DNA from: an uncultured SAR116 cluster alpha proteobacterium
GTDB lineage: Bacteria > Pseudomonadota > Alphaproteobacteria > Puniceispirillales > Puniceispirillaceae
NCBI GenBank assembly: GCA_902583715.1
Contig: CACHXC010000003.1
Coordinates: 54,115 to 118,114, forward strand
Length of the DNA: 64,000 nt
Direction of reading: 5' to 3'
The position numbers were made by a program, and so were the translations under genes. Positions 40,451 through 50,036 of this stretch are shown in pieces. How positions within the stretch are numbered: position 1 is the first letter of the stretch; every line of letters begins with the position of its first letter. The notes below the pieces were generated by a model. That model searched no databases. It saw only the letters and a program-made list of their open reading frames with translations, and was not told the origin of the DNA.

Positions 40451-42397
40451 TTAATTTGTCTCGGTGTCTTCATCATTAAGGGCTTGCAATTTCAGTTCAG
40501 CATCGGATTTTTCTAGTTGGCGTGTCCACATGTCAGCATAAAGACCATTTTGTGTCAGCAAATGGGCGTGGGTGCCGCGCTCTTTGATTTCACCACCATC
40601 TAGAACAATAATTTCATCGGCATCAGTAACAGTTGATAACCTGTGTGCAATGACCACTGTGGTACGGTCCTTGGCAATTTTATCAAGGGCTGATTTGATG
40701 CCTTGTTCGGTACGCGAGTCGAGTGAGGACGTGGCCTCGTCGAGGATCAAAATAGGTGGCGCTTTTAAAATTGTGCGGGCGATCGCCACTCGTTGTTTTT
40801 CGCCGCCAGACAATTTCAGACCGCGCTCGCCAACTTCGGTATCATAACCATTTGGTAGGTCAGCGATGAATTTATCGATCTGGGCATATTTGGCCGCATG
40901 TTCCACCGCTGCTGGTGACGCCGTTAAATCACCATAGTGAATATTATATCCAATGGTGTCATTGAACAGCACCGTATCTTGCGGTACCACACCCAAGGCA
41001 GCGCGCAAGCTATCCTGTGTAATGTCTCGGATATCCTGCCCATCAATGCTGATGATACCACTTGTAACATCATAGAAGCGAAGAAGCAGCCGAGAAATGG
41101 TCGATTTTCCAGCACCGGTTGGCCCGACTATAGCGACAGTCTGACCCGCCGGTACGTCAAAACTGATCCCCTTTAGAATAGAACGGTTTGCATGGTAATG
41201 AAACCGGACATTATCAAATCTGATATGACCGCCACGCACAACCAGATTGGGGGCATCGTGTTTGTCGCTGACTTCTGGCGGGATCGCCAAAAGCTTAAAC
41301 ATCGACTCAATATCGGTGAGTGCTTGACGAATTTCGCGGTATACGGCTCCGATAAATCCAAGTGGCTGAGCGAGTTGCATCAAAAACACATGTAACATGA
41401 CAAAATCACCAATAGTCTGTGTGCCATTCTGAACGGCTTGTGCCGATAAAATCATGCAGGCCAGCATGCCAAAGGAAAAAATAAGCGCCTGCCCAAAATT
41501 CAGCCACCCAAGAGATGTCCATGTTTTGGTTGCTGCCGCTTCGTAACGTGCCATTGATTGATCAAAGCGTTGGGCCTCGGCGGACTCATTGCCAAAATAT
41601 TTCACCGTTTCAAAATTTAGCAACGCATCCACCGCCTTGCTGTTTGCGGTGGTGTCTGCCTGGTTCATATCGCGTCTTATCTTAGTGCGCCAATCGCTGG
41701 TTTTGATGGTATAAAGGCTGTAAGTCGATACGGTGACAGAAATTACAACCACATATGCCAAGCCGAAATAATAGGCAAAAATCCCAAGATATATGGAAAA
41801 TTCTATGATCACTGGCATGGTGCTCAACACCGTAAAACGGACGATGCTCTCAATGCCTTTGGTGCCGCGTTCGATTAGTCGCGACAGACCGCCGGTGCGG
41901 CGCTCTAAGTGAAAGCGAAGCGATAGCTGATGCATATGTGTAAATGTTTCAAGCGCCAATTTACGCACCGCATGCTGGCCAACACGCGCGAACAGGGCAT
42001 CGCGCAATTGAGTAAAGCCGCTGACCAAAATACGCCCGACAATGAATGCGACAATCAGCATCAGTGGCGGTAAGGCAAATAAGGGCAGGCTGGTGGCTTT
42101 GCCAGCCAGCGCATCGGTGGCGTATTTAAAGAAAAACGGTGTTGCCGCGGTGATCAGTTTTGCAAAAACCAAAAACAACGCGGCAACAAACACCCGCCTT
42201 TGTAAGTCGCGCCGGTCTCGCGGCCAGATATAGGGCCATAAATAGGCCAGCGTGCGGATGACAGATTGCTGCCCCGATTCGTCTGGTTGTGATTGCGGCA
42301 CCCAGCCATTGGCCTTACCGTCATTGGTCTGATTATCGGTTTTGTTCTGAGCCAAATTTTTGGCCGTGTTGTTATGTGACTTTGTTTGCGACGGCAC
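40451..42397 (-). CDS. ABC exporter, Atm1/HMT1-type half transporter
   Basis: A 648-residue fused membrane and ATPase protein. The N-terminal 65 residues are polar. About six membrane helices follow (75-350), with R-R-T-G-G-L-S-R-L-I-E-R-G-T-K-G typical of the Atm1/HMT group. The nucleotide domain has GPTGAGKST, LSGGEKQR and LILDEATSSLD. It acts as a homodimer and exports glutathione-linked or sulfur-containing compounds in relatives involved in iron-sulfur cluster and heavy-metal homeostasis. The start is GTG 42397. It is divergent from the DUF3108 gene. Confidence 0.88.
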   Translation of the reverse strand: MPSQTKSHNNTAKNLAQNKTDNQTNDGKANGWVPQSQPDESGQQSVIRTLAYLWPYIWPRDRRDLQRRVFVAALFLVFAKLITAATPFFFKYATDALAGKATSLPLFALPPLMLIVAFIVGRILVSGFTQLRDALFARVGQHAVRKLALETFTHMHQLSLRFHLERRTGGLSRLIERGTKGIESIVRFTVLSTMPVIIEFSIYLGIFAYYFGLAYVVVISVTVSTYSLYTIKTSDWRTKIRRDMNQADTTANSKAVDALLNFETVKYFGNESAEAQRFDQSMARYEAAATKTWTSLGWLNFGQALIFSFGMLACMILSAQAVQNGTQTIGDFVMLHVFLMQLAQPLGFIGAVYREIRQALTDIESMFKLLAIPPEVSDKHDAPNLVVRGGHIRFDNVRFHYHANRSILKGISFDVPAGQTVAIVGPTGAGKSTISRLLLRFYDVTSGIISIDGQDIRDITQDSLRAALGVVPQDTVLFNDTIGYNIHYGDLTASPAAVEHAAKYAQIDKFIADLPNGYDTEVGERGLKLSGGEKQRVAIARTILKAPPILILDEATSSLDSRTEQGIKSALDKIAKDRTTVVIAHRLSTVTDADEIIVLDGGEIKERGTHAHLLTQNGLYADMWTRQLEKSDAELKLQALNDEDTETN

Positions 42398-42554
42398 GAT
42401 GTGGACCTGACACTAATGAAATGATATCTGTGTCATATCATAAAGCGCTACCATCTCATAATGCATCTCATGATGACACGGGGCGGTATGGCTTTGCCAA
42501 GGTTGTAAAGCAAGGGTGCTGTGAAACAGATAGTTGCAACCGACAGAGGTGATC

Positions 42555-43406
42555 ATGCCTTCCTTTCATCGCAAGTTTGGTCAACGGCTATGGCCCTATC
42601 GCTGTCGTGTGGTGGGTATTGTTGCGGCATTGCAAATCATTGCCAATGCGGCGTTGGCGGCAAATCGAAATATTGATTTGCTCTATGACATCAGCTGGGG
42701 GGCGTTGCATCTAGCTGAGGCCACATCGCAATGGCAGATGCAGGATGATAAAGCTGTTATCCTTGGTTCGGTGAAAAGTGATGGAATCGCGTCGCTAGTA
42801 TCCGGTTTCCAAAGCGCGTCTAGCGCAGAAATAGATTTTCAGGCGAATCAATGGCACCCGGTATATTTATCCCTATCCAGAATCACAAAATCCAAGCAGA
42901 TTGCCAGTTCAGTCCATTGGTCAGCGAGTGGTGACATCCTGTCTGAGGTGCAACAACCACCGCTTGATCTAGACAAGGTGTTTCCGATTCCGGGCAAGCT
43001 GAAACAAAATGTAATTGACCCGTATAGCGCCGTGATGCGGCAACTTGATCATATCGCGACCACTGGCAAATGCGCTGGTTCTTATGCAATTTATGATGGG
43101 TTGCGTCGTTTTGAAATGCAGTTTGATACCGTTGGTGACATCGACCTTGTGGCGGATCGCCCCTACGGGTTTGATGGCCCGGCGTTGCATTGCCAGATTA
43201 TTGTGTTGCCAAAGGGCGGTCATCGTATCGAGTCAAGCTGGCATAAAAGGCCGGATAAAGACCGCCAACTCAGCGTTTTTTTTGGCTGGTTTCCGCAGGG
43301 TTTGGTTCTGCCGGTGCGTGTTGAAATAGAGGCACCCATTGGCACTGGTGTGGCCCGGCTTAACATGATCAGATCGAATATTCCAGGCATTGCACCTGCC
43401 CGCTAA
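42555..43406 (+). CDS. DUF3108 domain-containing protein, exported
   Basis: A 283-residue protein with a basic, hydrophobic N-terminal signal region ending near N-A-A-L-A-A. The mature part matches DUF3108: L-Y-D-I-S-W-G-A-L-H-L-A early and D-G-L-R-R-F-E-M-Q-F late, with a beta-rich pattern. ATG 42555 follows AGAGGTGAT at good spacing; an upstream in-frame start at 42534 would precede this site. It probably sits in the periplasm or outer envelope. Function of the family is unknown. The 221 bases after it hold no convincing gene. Confidence 0.76.
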   Translation: MPSFHRKFGQRLWPYRCRVVGIVAALQIIANAALAANRNIDLLYDISWGALHLAEATSQWQMQDDKAVILGSVKSDGIASLVSGFQSASSAEIDFQANQWHPVYLSLSRITKSKQIASSVHWSASGDILSEVQQPPLDLDKVFPIPGKLKQNVIDPYSAVMRQLDHIATTGKCAGSYAIYDGLRRFEMQFDTVGDIDLVADRPYGFDGPALHCQIIVLPKGGHRIESSWHKRPDKDRQLSVFFGWFPQGLVLPVRVEIEAPIGTGVARLNMIRSNIPGIAPAR

Positions 43407-43627
43407 ATCAAGGCCTGCCGCTAACGCAATGCCGCCGCATAGGTTAGCTTTCGGTAACCATGATTTCGCGGCGATAATGGGTCAGATAGTCACAGCAGTA
43501 TCATGATCAACAAGCCAGTTGTTTGTTCAAATCAGGCGATGCTGTGGGACTGTATTCGGCAGGCAGGCATTGCTGATCAGTTCAGCGGGCTATGGGCGTT
43601 TGCTACGCCAGCATTGATGTGGCTTTA

Positions 43628-44854
43628 TTATTCAGTTTTAGAATCAAACCCACCAAAATTTTTGAACAGGTTGGGATCGCCAAAAATATTATTAAATCCC
43701 TGACTGCCTGTGGTTGGACCAGATTGCGGTGTGGTAGCGCCCTCGTTACCAACATTCTGCTGAAGTAATTTGAGCTGATCAGCGAAATTCGATTTTTTCG
43801 CTTCATCCGCCGCCATTATACATTTTTCTCCATACAGATTGTTGGATGCCAAATAATTTCCCCCAGCGATCACGCCAAAACAAATCAATAGAATCAAAAA
43901 CATTGATTTTGGCAGTCTGGAGCCGGTTTTTTGATTTTTCATCAACCTTTCGCTTGGCATCGCCTGATGAAGTTGCATTTGTTTGATTTTGGCAAGGCGC
44001 TTTTCTTCACGTCGTTTCAGCACCTCGTAGGAAATGGCGGCCGTCAGTGTGATGGCGATAATGACCAATGCCAATGCGCTGATAGCGGGGCTTATGCCCA
44101 ACCTAACTTTCGAGGCAATCACCGTGGTCAGTGTCTGATCGGATAAGATGCTAAAGACCGTGGTGTTGTAATTTTCAAAAGAATATAAAAATGCAATGAC
44201 GGCGGATGAGGCAATCGCTGGCATCAGGTAGGGCATCAATATTTTGAAAAACACCTGCGTTTGGCTGGCGCCTAAATCCAGTGCGGCCTCTTCTTGGGTT
44301 TTATCAAAACGTTGCAGCCGGGCGACAAAGATCAAGAAACAGTATGTTGAAATGAAACATGTCTGCGCCAAGATAGTCAGGAACACACCATTACGGCCAA
44401 TGTCGGCCATCGCACCCCCGCCGGTCATGCTGGCAATGCGATCCCAAAGCACGACTGTTGAAATGCCGATAACCACACCCGGAAACAACACTGGCATAAT
44501 CGCCATCGAATAAAATAAGGTTCTAAGCTTACTGTTTACCTGCGTCAGCACAATCGCCGCCGCCATGCCGATCGGCACAGATAAAGCGACAACCCCAAGG
44601 GCAATCCGCAGGCTGGTTAAAATGCCATCGTGCAATTTTGTGTCCGCCAACAGCCCGGCTAAACGTTGTCCGTCATAGGTGACCTTGCCCTCGGTAAACC
44701 AGCGCCAGCTAAAACACTCCCAAGGCGTGACAGCGGGAAATTCTGCGGAATTAAAGGCGGTGATGCTCATGATAATAAGTGGGCCGAATAAATAGGCAAA
44801 AAATACGAATATATAAATGCTGAGCAGGAGTTTAAGCGCGTGTTGGGACTTCAT
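43628..44854 (-). CDS. potC: ABC transporter permease, PotC-like, with C-terminal extension
   Basis: A 408-residue protein. Residues about 1-275 are a normal PotC-like permease with six spans and the EAA loop E-E-A-A-L-D-L-G-A-S-Q-T-Q-V-F-F-K-I-L-M-P. A charged linker (K-R-R-E-E-K-R-L-A-K), an extra hydrophobic span near 310-330 and a polar, Gly- and Asn-rich tail follow. Usual PotC proteins have 260-290 residues, so about 120 residues are extra. It overlaps the PotB-like gene by 4 bases. It is the last gene of the putrescine-type importer operon. Confidence 0.85.
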   Translation of the reverse strand: MKSQHALKLLLSIYIFVFFAYLFGPLIIMSITAFNSAEFPAVTPWECFSWRWFTEGKVTYDGQRLAGLLADTKLHDGILTSLRIALGVVALSVPIGMAAAIVLTQVNSKLRTLFYSMAIMPVLFPGVVIGISTVVLWDRIASMTGGGAMADIGRNGVFLTILAQTCFISTYCFLIFVARLQRFDKTQEEAALDLGASQTQVFFKILMPYLMPAIASSAVIAFLYSFENYNTTVFSILSDQTLTTVIASKVRLGISPAISALALVIIAITLTAAISYEVLKRREEKRLAKIKQMQLHQAMPSERLMKNQKTGSRLPKSMFLILLICFGVIAGGNYLASNNLYGEKCIMAADEAKKSNFADQLKLLQQNVGNEGATTPQSGPTTGSQGFNNIFGDPNLFKNFGGFDSKTE

Positions 44855-45765
44855 TTGACAATCTCACCAACTTTGACGCGGAACAATTTCATCATCAACA
44901 ACACAAAAACAACCGAGACCAACAACAGCAACACTGAGTAGGCCGCCCCGCGCGACCAATTATCATTCATGTTAAACCATTGATAAATCAATTGTGTGAA
45001 CCAAAATGTGTTGGGGCTACTCAACACCACCGGCGTGGCCAATGCGCCCGCAGTGAGCATGAAAACCATGGTGCTGCCCGATGCGATACCAGCTTTGGCG
45101 TGGGGGATCACAACCCGCCAATGTGTGCGGAGTGTCGACGACCCAAGGTCTTTGGCAGCTTCCAGCTGATTGGTGTCCAGCGATTCAAGCGCATTATATA
45201 GCGGAAACATCATCAACAGCAGATAGGCGTAGGTAAGGCCGGTGAATAACGCCACATCCTGGCCAATAAAATTAATTGCATTATCCATCAGCCCAGCATT
45301 TATCAGTGCATTATTAATCACGCCCTCGCCAGCAAACAGAATGCGCAGGGCAAATGCGCGCAATAATTCATTGATCCAAAAGGGCACAATCAGCGATACG
45401 ATCAACAATCTTGCGGTTTTATGTTCGGCGACTTTGGCAATGTAAAACGCAATTGGATAACAAAAACACAAGCTCAGAACGGTGATCACCACCGCCGTAG
45501 CCAATGTTTTAAAAAACACATTGAGATCAACAAAATTATAAGCGTCTTTACTGGTCTCTGATCCAAATAGAAAATGTTTATAATGTGTTAACGTATAGAC
45601 ATCTTCTTCACCACCACGCAGGAGAGGCGGCAAATTTGGCCGGAAGGAGAGGTCCAGCATGTACAGCTGTGGGATGACGATCAAAAAGATGATCCAAAAC
45701 CCAATAGCGATCAAAAAATAGGTCGAAATTATGGGACCATTCTTTGCGAAAAAATTTTGCATCAC
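44851..45765 (-). CDS. potB: ABC transporter permease, PotB-like
   Basis: A 304-residue inner-membrane permease with six hydrophobic spans and the EAA loop L-E-A-A-K-D-L-G-S-S-T-L-R-T-H-W-R-V-V-I-P. It lies 8 bases after the ATPase gene and overlaps the PotC-like gene by 4 bases. It forms the translocation channel with the PotC-like subunit. Polyamine specificity is inferred from the PuuA and PuuB-like genes nearby. Confidence 0.87.
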   Translation of the reverse strand: MMQNFFAKNGPIISTYFLIAIGFWIIFLIVIPQLYMLDLSFRPNLPPLLRGGEEDVYTLTHYKHFLFGSETSKDAYNFVDLNVFFKTLATAVVITVLSLCFCYPIAFYIAKVAEHKTARLLIVSLIVPFWINELLRAFALRILFAGEGVINNALINAGLMDNAINFIGQDVALFTGLTYAYLLLMMFPLYNALESLDTNQLEAAKDLGSSTLRTHWRVVIPHAKAGIASGSTMVFMLTAGALATPVVLSSPNTFWFTQLIYQWFNMNDNWSRGAAYSVLLLLVSVVFVLLMMKLFRVKVGEIVK

Positions 45766-45773
45766 AGCTCCTG

Positions 45774-46886
45774 TTAATCCACTGCGAGATTGCCTTCAGG
45801 CAAAACCACAGCTTTTTGAGCTGAAAATGTTAAATCCATGGTCTGGCCCGCAGTGAGATGACTTATTTCCTCGGCATTCGGTACATTAAGACGTACCTTC
45901 ATGCCTGGCCCGGTGGTCAGGAAGAGATTTTGTAGATGCCCCTCAAATTCAATTGAATCTAACCGGGCAGAAAAGCTGTTTTGTGTTTTCGTTTTACTGT
46001 TTTTGATGGAAATAGATTCCGGACGCACAAATAAAATAATTTTTTGCCCGATGGTCAGCTTTTTTGACTCCTGATGATACCTGCCGCTGATATCGGCAAC
46101 AAATTTATTGCCATCACATAACACTTCAACCCGGCTGTTATTGCATGCGGTGACCTCACCATAAAATGGATTGTTTTCGCCTACAAAACTGGCAACAAAT
46201 GGCGTTTTTGGCTGCTCATACACGGCCTGACAGCTGTCAACCTGCTCAATCCTGCCTTCGTTCATGACGGCGATACGGTCAGACATGGTCAGCGCTTCGC
46301 CCTGGTCATGGGTGATATAAATAAATGTAATACCAACGCGTTTCTGGATGGCCCGAAGTTCAGATCGCATTTTTTGACGAAGTTTGAGATCAAGCGCAGA
46401 AAGTGGTTCGTCAAGCAGCAGGACTTCCGGCTCGATGGCCAAGGCCCGGGCGATAGCGACCCGTTGGCGTTGCCCGCCTGAAAGCTCATGGACTTTTTTG
46501 TCGCCTTGGCCTTCGAGTGCGACAAGCCCCAGCAATTCCTCAGCGCGCGCACGTCTGTCAGCTTTTGAATGGCCCCGCACCTCAAGCGAAAAAGAGATGT
46601 TATCAGCAACTGACATCAATGGGAACAAGGCTAGATTTTGGAAAATTAACGAAGTCGGGCGTTTGTTTGGGCCAATGCCAGCCATATTCTCGCCGCCAAT
46701 CAGCACTTGGCCCTGTGATGGTTCCAAAAACCCGGAAATGGTGCGAAGGATGGTGGTTTTGCCACAACCAGACGGGCCAAGGAAGCTAAAAAACTCCCCT
46801 TTTTTGATCATCACGCTAACGTCTTTAGCTGCATAAAAATCGCCGAAATTAATCGAAATATTTTGCAGTTCTACATCAGCACTCAT
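45774..46886 (-). CDS. potA: ABC transporter ATP-binding protein, PotA-like
   Basis: A 370-residue ATPase with Walker A GPSGCGKTT, signature LSGGQRQR, Walker B LLLDEPLSALD, the switch in Y-I-T-H-D-Q-G-E-A and a C-terminal TOBE domain. ATG 46886 is chosen, with AGAGGT 7 bases upstream. An in-frame ATG at 46937 gives a run of Phe and Leu coded by the T-tract of the upstream terminator and is rejected. It energises the importer and is the first gene after the attenuator. Confidence 0.88.
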   Translation of the reverse strand: MSADVELQNISINFGDFYAAKDVSVMIKKGEFFSFLGPSGCGKTTILRTISGFLEPSQGQVLIGGENMAGIGPNKRPTSLIFQNLALFPLMSVADNISFSLEVRGHSKADRRARAEELLGLVALEGQGDKKVHELSGGQRQRVAIARALAIEPEVLLLDEPLSALDLKLRQKMRSELRAIQKRVGITFIYITHDQGEALTMSDRIAVMNEGRIEQVDSCQAVYEQPKTPFVASFVGENNPFYGEVTACNNSRVEVLCDGNKFVADISGRYHQESKKLTIGQKIILFVRPESISIKNSKTKTQNSFSARLDSIEFEGHLQNLFLTTGPGMKVRLNVPNAEEISHLTAGQTMDLTFSAQKAVVLPEGNLAVD

Positions 46887-46914
46887 CAGTAAACCTCTGG
46901 TCAAAAAATTCAGA

Positions 46915-46969
46915 AAAAAAAGACCAAAAAATCGCATGAGAGCACCGCAGAAAATCTCGCGGCGCTCTC
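46915..46969 (-). terminator. Intrinsic terminator/attenuator between binding-protein and ATPase genes
   Basis: On the minus strand an 11-base stem (46959-46969 with 46938-46948, one mismatch) encloses a 10-base loop. It is followed by T-rich runs at 46915-46935. It lies 21 bases after the binding-protein stop and 29 bases before the potA start. It should give partial termination, raising the binding protein over the membrane parts, as in many ABC operons. Confidence 0.75.
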
Positions 46970-46990
46970 AGCATAAATTAGTGAACCAGT

Positions 46991-48160
46991 TTAAGCGGTT
47001 TCAAACTTATTGGCATATTCCGCACGAGCATCGGCATACCATGGTGGCTCAGGCGGCCATGGGTTCAGCTTGGACGCTGTGTCGCCTGGATATACGGCCT
47101 GCGAAATTGCCTTGGTTGCATCTGAGTAATGGTTTGATGCACCAATCACCGCCGAATTATAGCCAATTTCGTTAATTGTCTGACCACCAACTTCAGGGGT
47201 GAAGCTGTAGTTAATCAACTCATAGGCTTCATCGATGTTCTCAGCTTTGGCTGACAATGTGATGCCATCGACCCAAGCCAAAGCGCCTTCTTTGGTAGTC
47301 TGATAGGCTACAGGCTCACCAGCCTTCATCATCGACACAATCGGGCCATCCCATGTTTGACCAACAACAACACCATCAGATGTAAAGCCTTGCTTCTGGG
47401 GATCGCCACCGGACCAGAATTTCACCAGATTACCCTTCTTAGAGATACAGTATTCGGTAATGATCTCCCAGTTTTTCCGCATGGTCGCCTCATCTTTGTA
47501 GGATGACCAAAAATCCATCTTGCCCTGATGATGCATCCATATACCACACCCTGTCATCATTGAATATGTTCTGCCCATCATGAAAGCGCCGCTGATAGCG
47601 GGATCGGGCTCCCAAATATCGCCAAAGCTAGGTAGCCCATTTGGGGACCATTTGTCTGTGCGCCAAGAAATCGACTCGGTGCCCCACAGTTGTGGTACCC
47701 AGTGTGATCCCTTGCCACCAAAGTTCCAGTCACGTTCGCCAACAGCAACCATGCCTGGATTGACATTGCTTATATTTGGTATGCGCTTCATGTCGAATGG
47801 TGCCAAAACTCCAAGGTTTTCCCATTGAAGGGCACGCATATTGGTCGGGCTGGCAAGATCATATCCAGCACCACCACCGGCTTTCATCTTGGAAATGATT
47901 TCACCGTTGTCACCGATTTTAGTGTGGTTGATGGTGATTCCTGTTTTGGCCTTAAAATCTGCCACCACTGAATCAGGCAAATATTCGCCCCACATCAGCA
48001 CGTTGACTTGGCCGCTGGAGGCAGCAAACGCGTTTTTCACATAAAGTGGCACAACTGGTGTTAGTGCTGCTAAAGCGGCACCACTTTTAAGTAGCATTCG
48101 ACGCTTGAACTGTCTCGCAGCCCGCGCTGTAGAATGTTTTTCTGTAGGATTTTTACTCAT
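46991..48160 (-). CDS. potD: ABC transporter periplasmic substrate-binding protein, PotD/PotF-like
   Basis: A 389-residue solute-binding protein. The N-terminus carries FKRRMLLKSGAA followed by a hydrophobic stretch and A-F-A-A-S near residue 47, compatible with a twin-arginine signal. The mature part starts G-Q-V-N-V-L-M-W-G-E-Y-L-P-D and has the PotD fold. An AAGGGAG ribosome site precedes the ATG. It should bind a polyamine, most likely putrescine, given the PuuA and PuuB-like enzymes. It leads the minus-strand importer operon and is divergent from the photolyase gene. Confidence 0.86.
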   Translation of the reverse strand: MSKNPTEKHSTARAARQFKRRMLLKSGAALAALTPVVPLYVKNAFAASSGQVNVLMWGEYLPDSVVADFKAKTGITINHTKIGDNGEIISKMKAGGGAGYDLASPTNMRALQWENLGVLAPFDMKRIPNISNVNPGMVAVGERDWNFGGKGSHWVPQLWGTESISWRTDKWSPNGLPSFGDIWEPDPAISGAFMMGRTYSMMTGCGIWMHHQGKMDFWSSYKDEATMRKNWEIITEYCISKKGNLVKFWSGGDPQKQGFTSDGVVVGQTWDGPIVSMMKAGEPVAYQTTKEGALAWVDGITLSAKAENIDEAYELINYSFTPEVGGQTINEIGYNSAVIGASNHYSDATKAISQAVYPGDTASKLNPWPPEPPWYADARAEYANKFETA

Positions 48161-48346
48161 AGTTTTTCTCCCTTTCCACTCCTTTATCTTGAGGCTTTAT
48201 GGTGCAAAAGCAATAAGAAAATGGACTCAATTATCCCGAAAATAGACAATTTTTCTGAGTGCGTTTGTTGAGTTCTGTTGGCTCCTTGACCACAGATAGC
48301 ACCTATAATTTTGGCTCATTATGTATCAATAGAGTTAGTGGTTGCC

Positions 48347-48374
48347 TTGACCTTGTTGATCACATGATTATCTC
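48347..48374 (+). promoter_or_regulatory. Candidate promoter of the photolyase-like gene
   Basis: TTGACC (48347-48352) and TATCTC (48369-48374) are 16 bases apart. The predicted transcription start falls at or very near the ATG at 48381, and no ribosome-binding sequence is present, suggesting a leaderless message. Confidence 0.38.
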
Positions 48375-48380
48375 TCTGGT

Positions 48381-49934
48381 ATGAAGACTGCAGTTTCCAT
48401 CGTTTGGTTTAAACGCGATTTACGCCTCCATGATCATGCCCCGCTTGCCGCCGCCTGCGCGGCTGGCTTGCCTGTGTTGCCACTATACGTCGTCGAACCT
48501 GATTATTGGCGGCAACCATGCGCGTCGCGTCGTCATTGGCATTTTATCCATGATAGTCTGGTAGAACTTCGAGAGGATTGCGCCAACCTTGGCCAGCCTC
48601 TGGTTGTGCGCACGGGAACGATCACCGATGTGTTTGAGTCAATCCGCTCTGATTGTGAGATCAATGGCGTGTATGCGCATCAAGAAACCAGCAATTTATG
48701 GGGGTATCAGCGCGATGAAGGAGTTCGAAATTGGTGCCGTGCGCAAGCCATTGAATTTCATGAGTATCCAACAAATGGCATTGTGCGCCATCTCCGGCAC
48801 CGTGATGACTGGGCACGCCTGCGCAATCAACGCATGGCCGCCCCGCTAGTGCCAAAGCCCGACCGGTTGCCTCCACTAGCCATTGAACCTGGCATGATCC
48901 TGCCCAGTGATGATGCGTTGTTTGGTGACGATGTGCCGGGCCCAACACAAAGAGGCGGGCGCCGGGCCGCGATACAGACATTACACAGTTTCCTGGCTAC
49001 CCGCGGCCGCCAGTATTTGTATCGGCTATCGGCACCGGGTCCATCTGAAATTCATTGTTCGCGCCTTTCAGCACATCTCACATGGGGTACAATATCGGCA
49101 CGTGAAATTGTCAAATCGGTTCAAAGCCGCCGGGCTCAATTATCGGCCGCAGATGCGCCAATATGGAAACGCAATCTATCAGCTTTCAACGCGCGGTTAT
49201 CATGGCGCTGTCATTTTATTCAGAAAATTGAAGATCAACCAAAAATTGAAATCGATGCCATGCATCCGGCGTTTCGAAAAATGCCACTAGCAGATAATGA
49301 AGACGATCTTTTTGCGGCATGGTCTACCGGCCTAACAGGCTATCCATTTATTGACGCGTGTATGCGCAATCTTATCCATGAAGGCTGGATTACATTTCGG
49401 ATGCGGGCCATGCTGGTTAGCTTTGCTAGCTATCATTTGGGTATTGATTGGCGCCGCACCGGGCATTTCTTAGCCAGGTTATTTACCGATTATGAGCCCG
49501 GCATTCATTATAGCCAAATCCAGATGCAGTCTGGCATCACCGGCATTAATGCGGTACGGATTTATAACCCGATCAAGCAATCAATGGAACATGATCCAGA
49601 TGGCGTATTTATCCGGCGGTGGGTGCCAGAATTGCAAAATTTGACCGCTATGTGGATTCATGAACCTGCAAAAATGGATGTTGAAATGCAACGCCGTTCA
49701 GGATGTGTGATTGGTCAGCATTACCCGGCGCCGATCGTCGACCACAGGGCCGCAGTACAAGCGGCGCGCGCGCGCTTATCAACAGCACGCAAAACCGCAG
49801 GGTTCCGTGATGAGGCAAAAAAAATATACGAAAAGCTTGGGAGCCGCAGACAAAGAGTAACGCGCAAAGCGGCTTTTAAAAAAAGTGCCAATGCTCGACA
49901 GTTGAGTTTTTTTGACGCCACAAACAAGTCATAA
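48381..49934 (+). CDS. Cryptochrome/photolyase family flavoprotein
   Basis: A 517-residue protein with the photolyase plan. The N-terminal Rossmann antenna domain begins [12 protein letters not shown]. The C-terminal FAD-binding helical domain has [27 protein letters not shown] and R-I-Y-N-P. In place of the usual N-N-G-G-W-Q-W-A block near residue 380 it reads H-Y-S-Q-I-Q-M-Q-S, so the FAD-proximal Trp of the classical triad and the flavin-contacting Asn seem absent. It is thus an atypical branch, and repair of UV pyrimidine dimers is likely but not certain. The basic C-terminus (R-R-Q-R-V-T-R-K) may aid DNA binding. Confidence 0.85.
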   Translation: MKTAVSIVWFKRDLRLHDHAPLAAACAAGLPVLPLYVVEPDYWRQPCASRRHWHFIHDSLVELREDCANLGQPLVVRTGTITDVFESIRSDCEINGVYAHQETSNLWGYQRDEGVRNWCRAQAIEFHEYPTNGIVRHLRHRDDWARLRNQRMAAPLVPKPDRLPPLAIEPGMILPSDDALFGDDVPGPTQRGGRRAAIQTLHSFLATRGRQYLYRLSAPGPSEIHCSRLSAHLTWGTISAREIVKSVQSRRAQLSAADAPIWKRNLSAFNARLSWRCHFIQKIEDQPKIEIDAMHPAFRKMPLADNEDDLFAAWSTGLTGYPFIDACMRNLIHEGWITFRMRAMLVSFASYHLGIDWRRTGHFLARLFTDYEPGIHYSQIQMQSGITGINAVRIYNPIKQSMEHDPDGVFIRRWVPELQNLTAMWIHEPAKMDVEMQRRSGCVIGQHYPAPIVDHRAAVQAARARLSTARKTAGFRDEAKKIYEKLGSRRQRVTRKAAFKKSANARQLSFFDATNKS

Positions 49935-50036
49935 GCTTGACGCAGTTTTGGTAACGAGTTTGGTCAAATCGTTTGTTGCAAGATAACCAATGAATGCCAA
50001 AGTATTTAGGAGACACACTCACTCGAGGCCATTTTA

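Noticed and set aside
43503..43703. Open frame of 66 codons between the DUF3108 and PotC-like genes
   Set aside because: It runs into the end of the opposing permease gene, has no ribosome site and shows no protein-like pattern.
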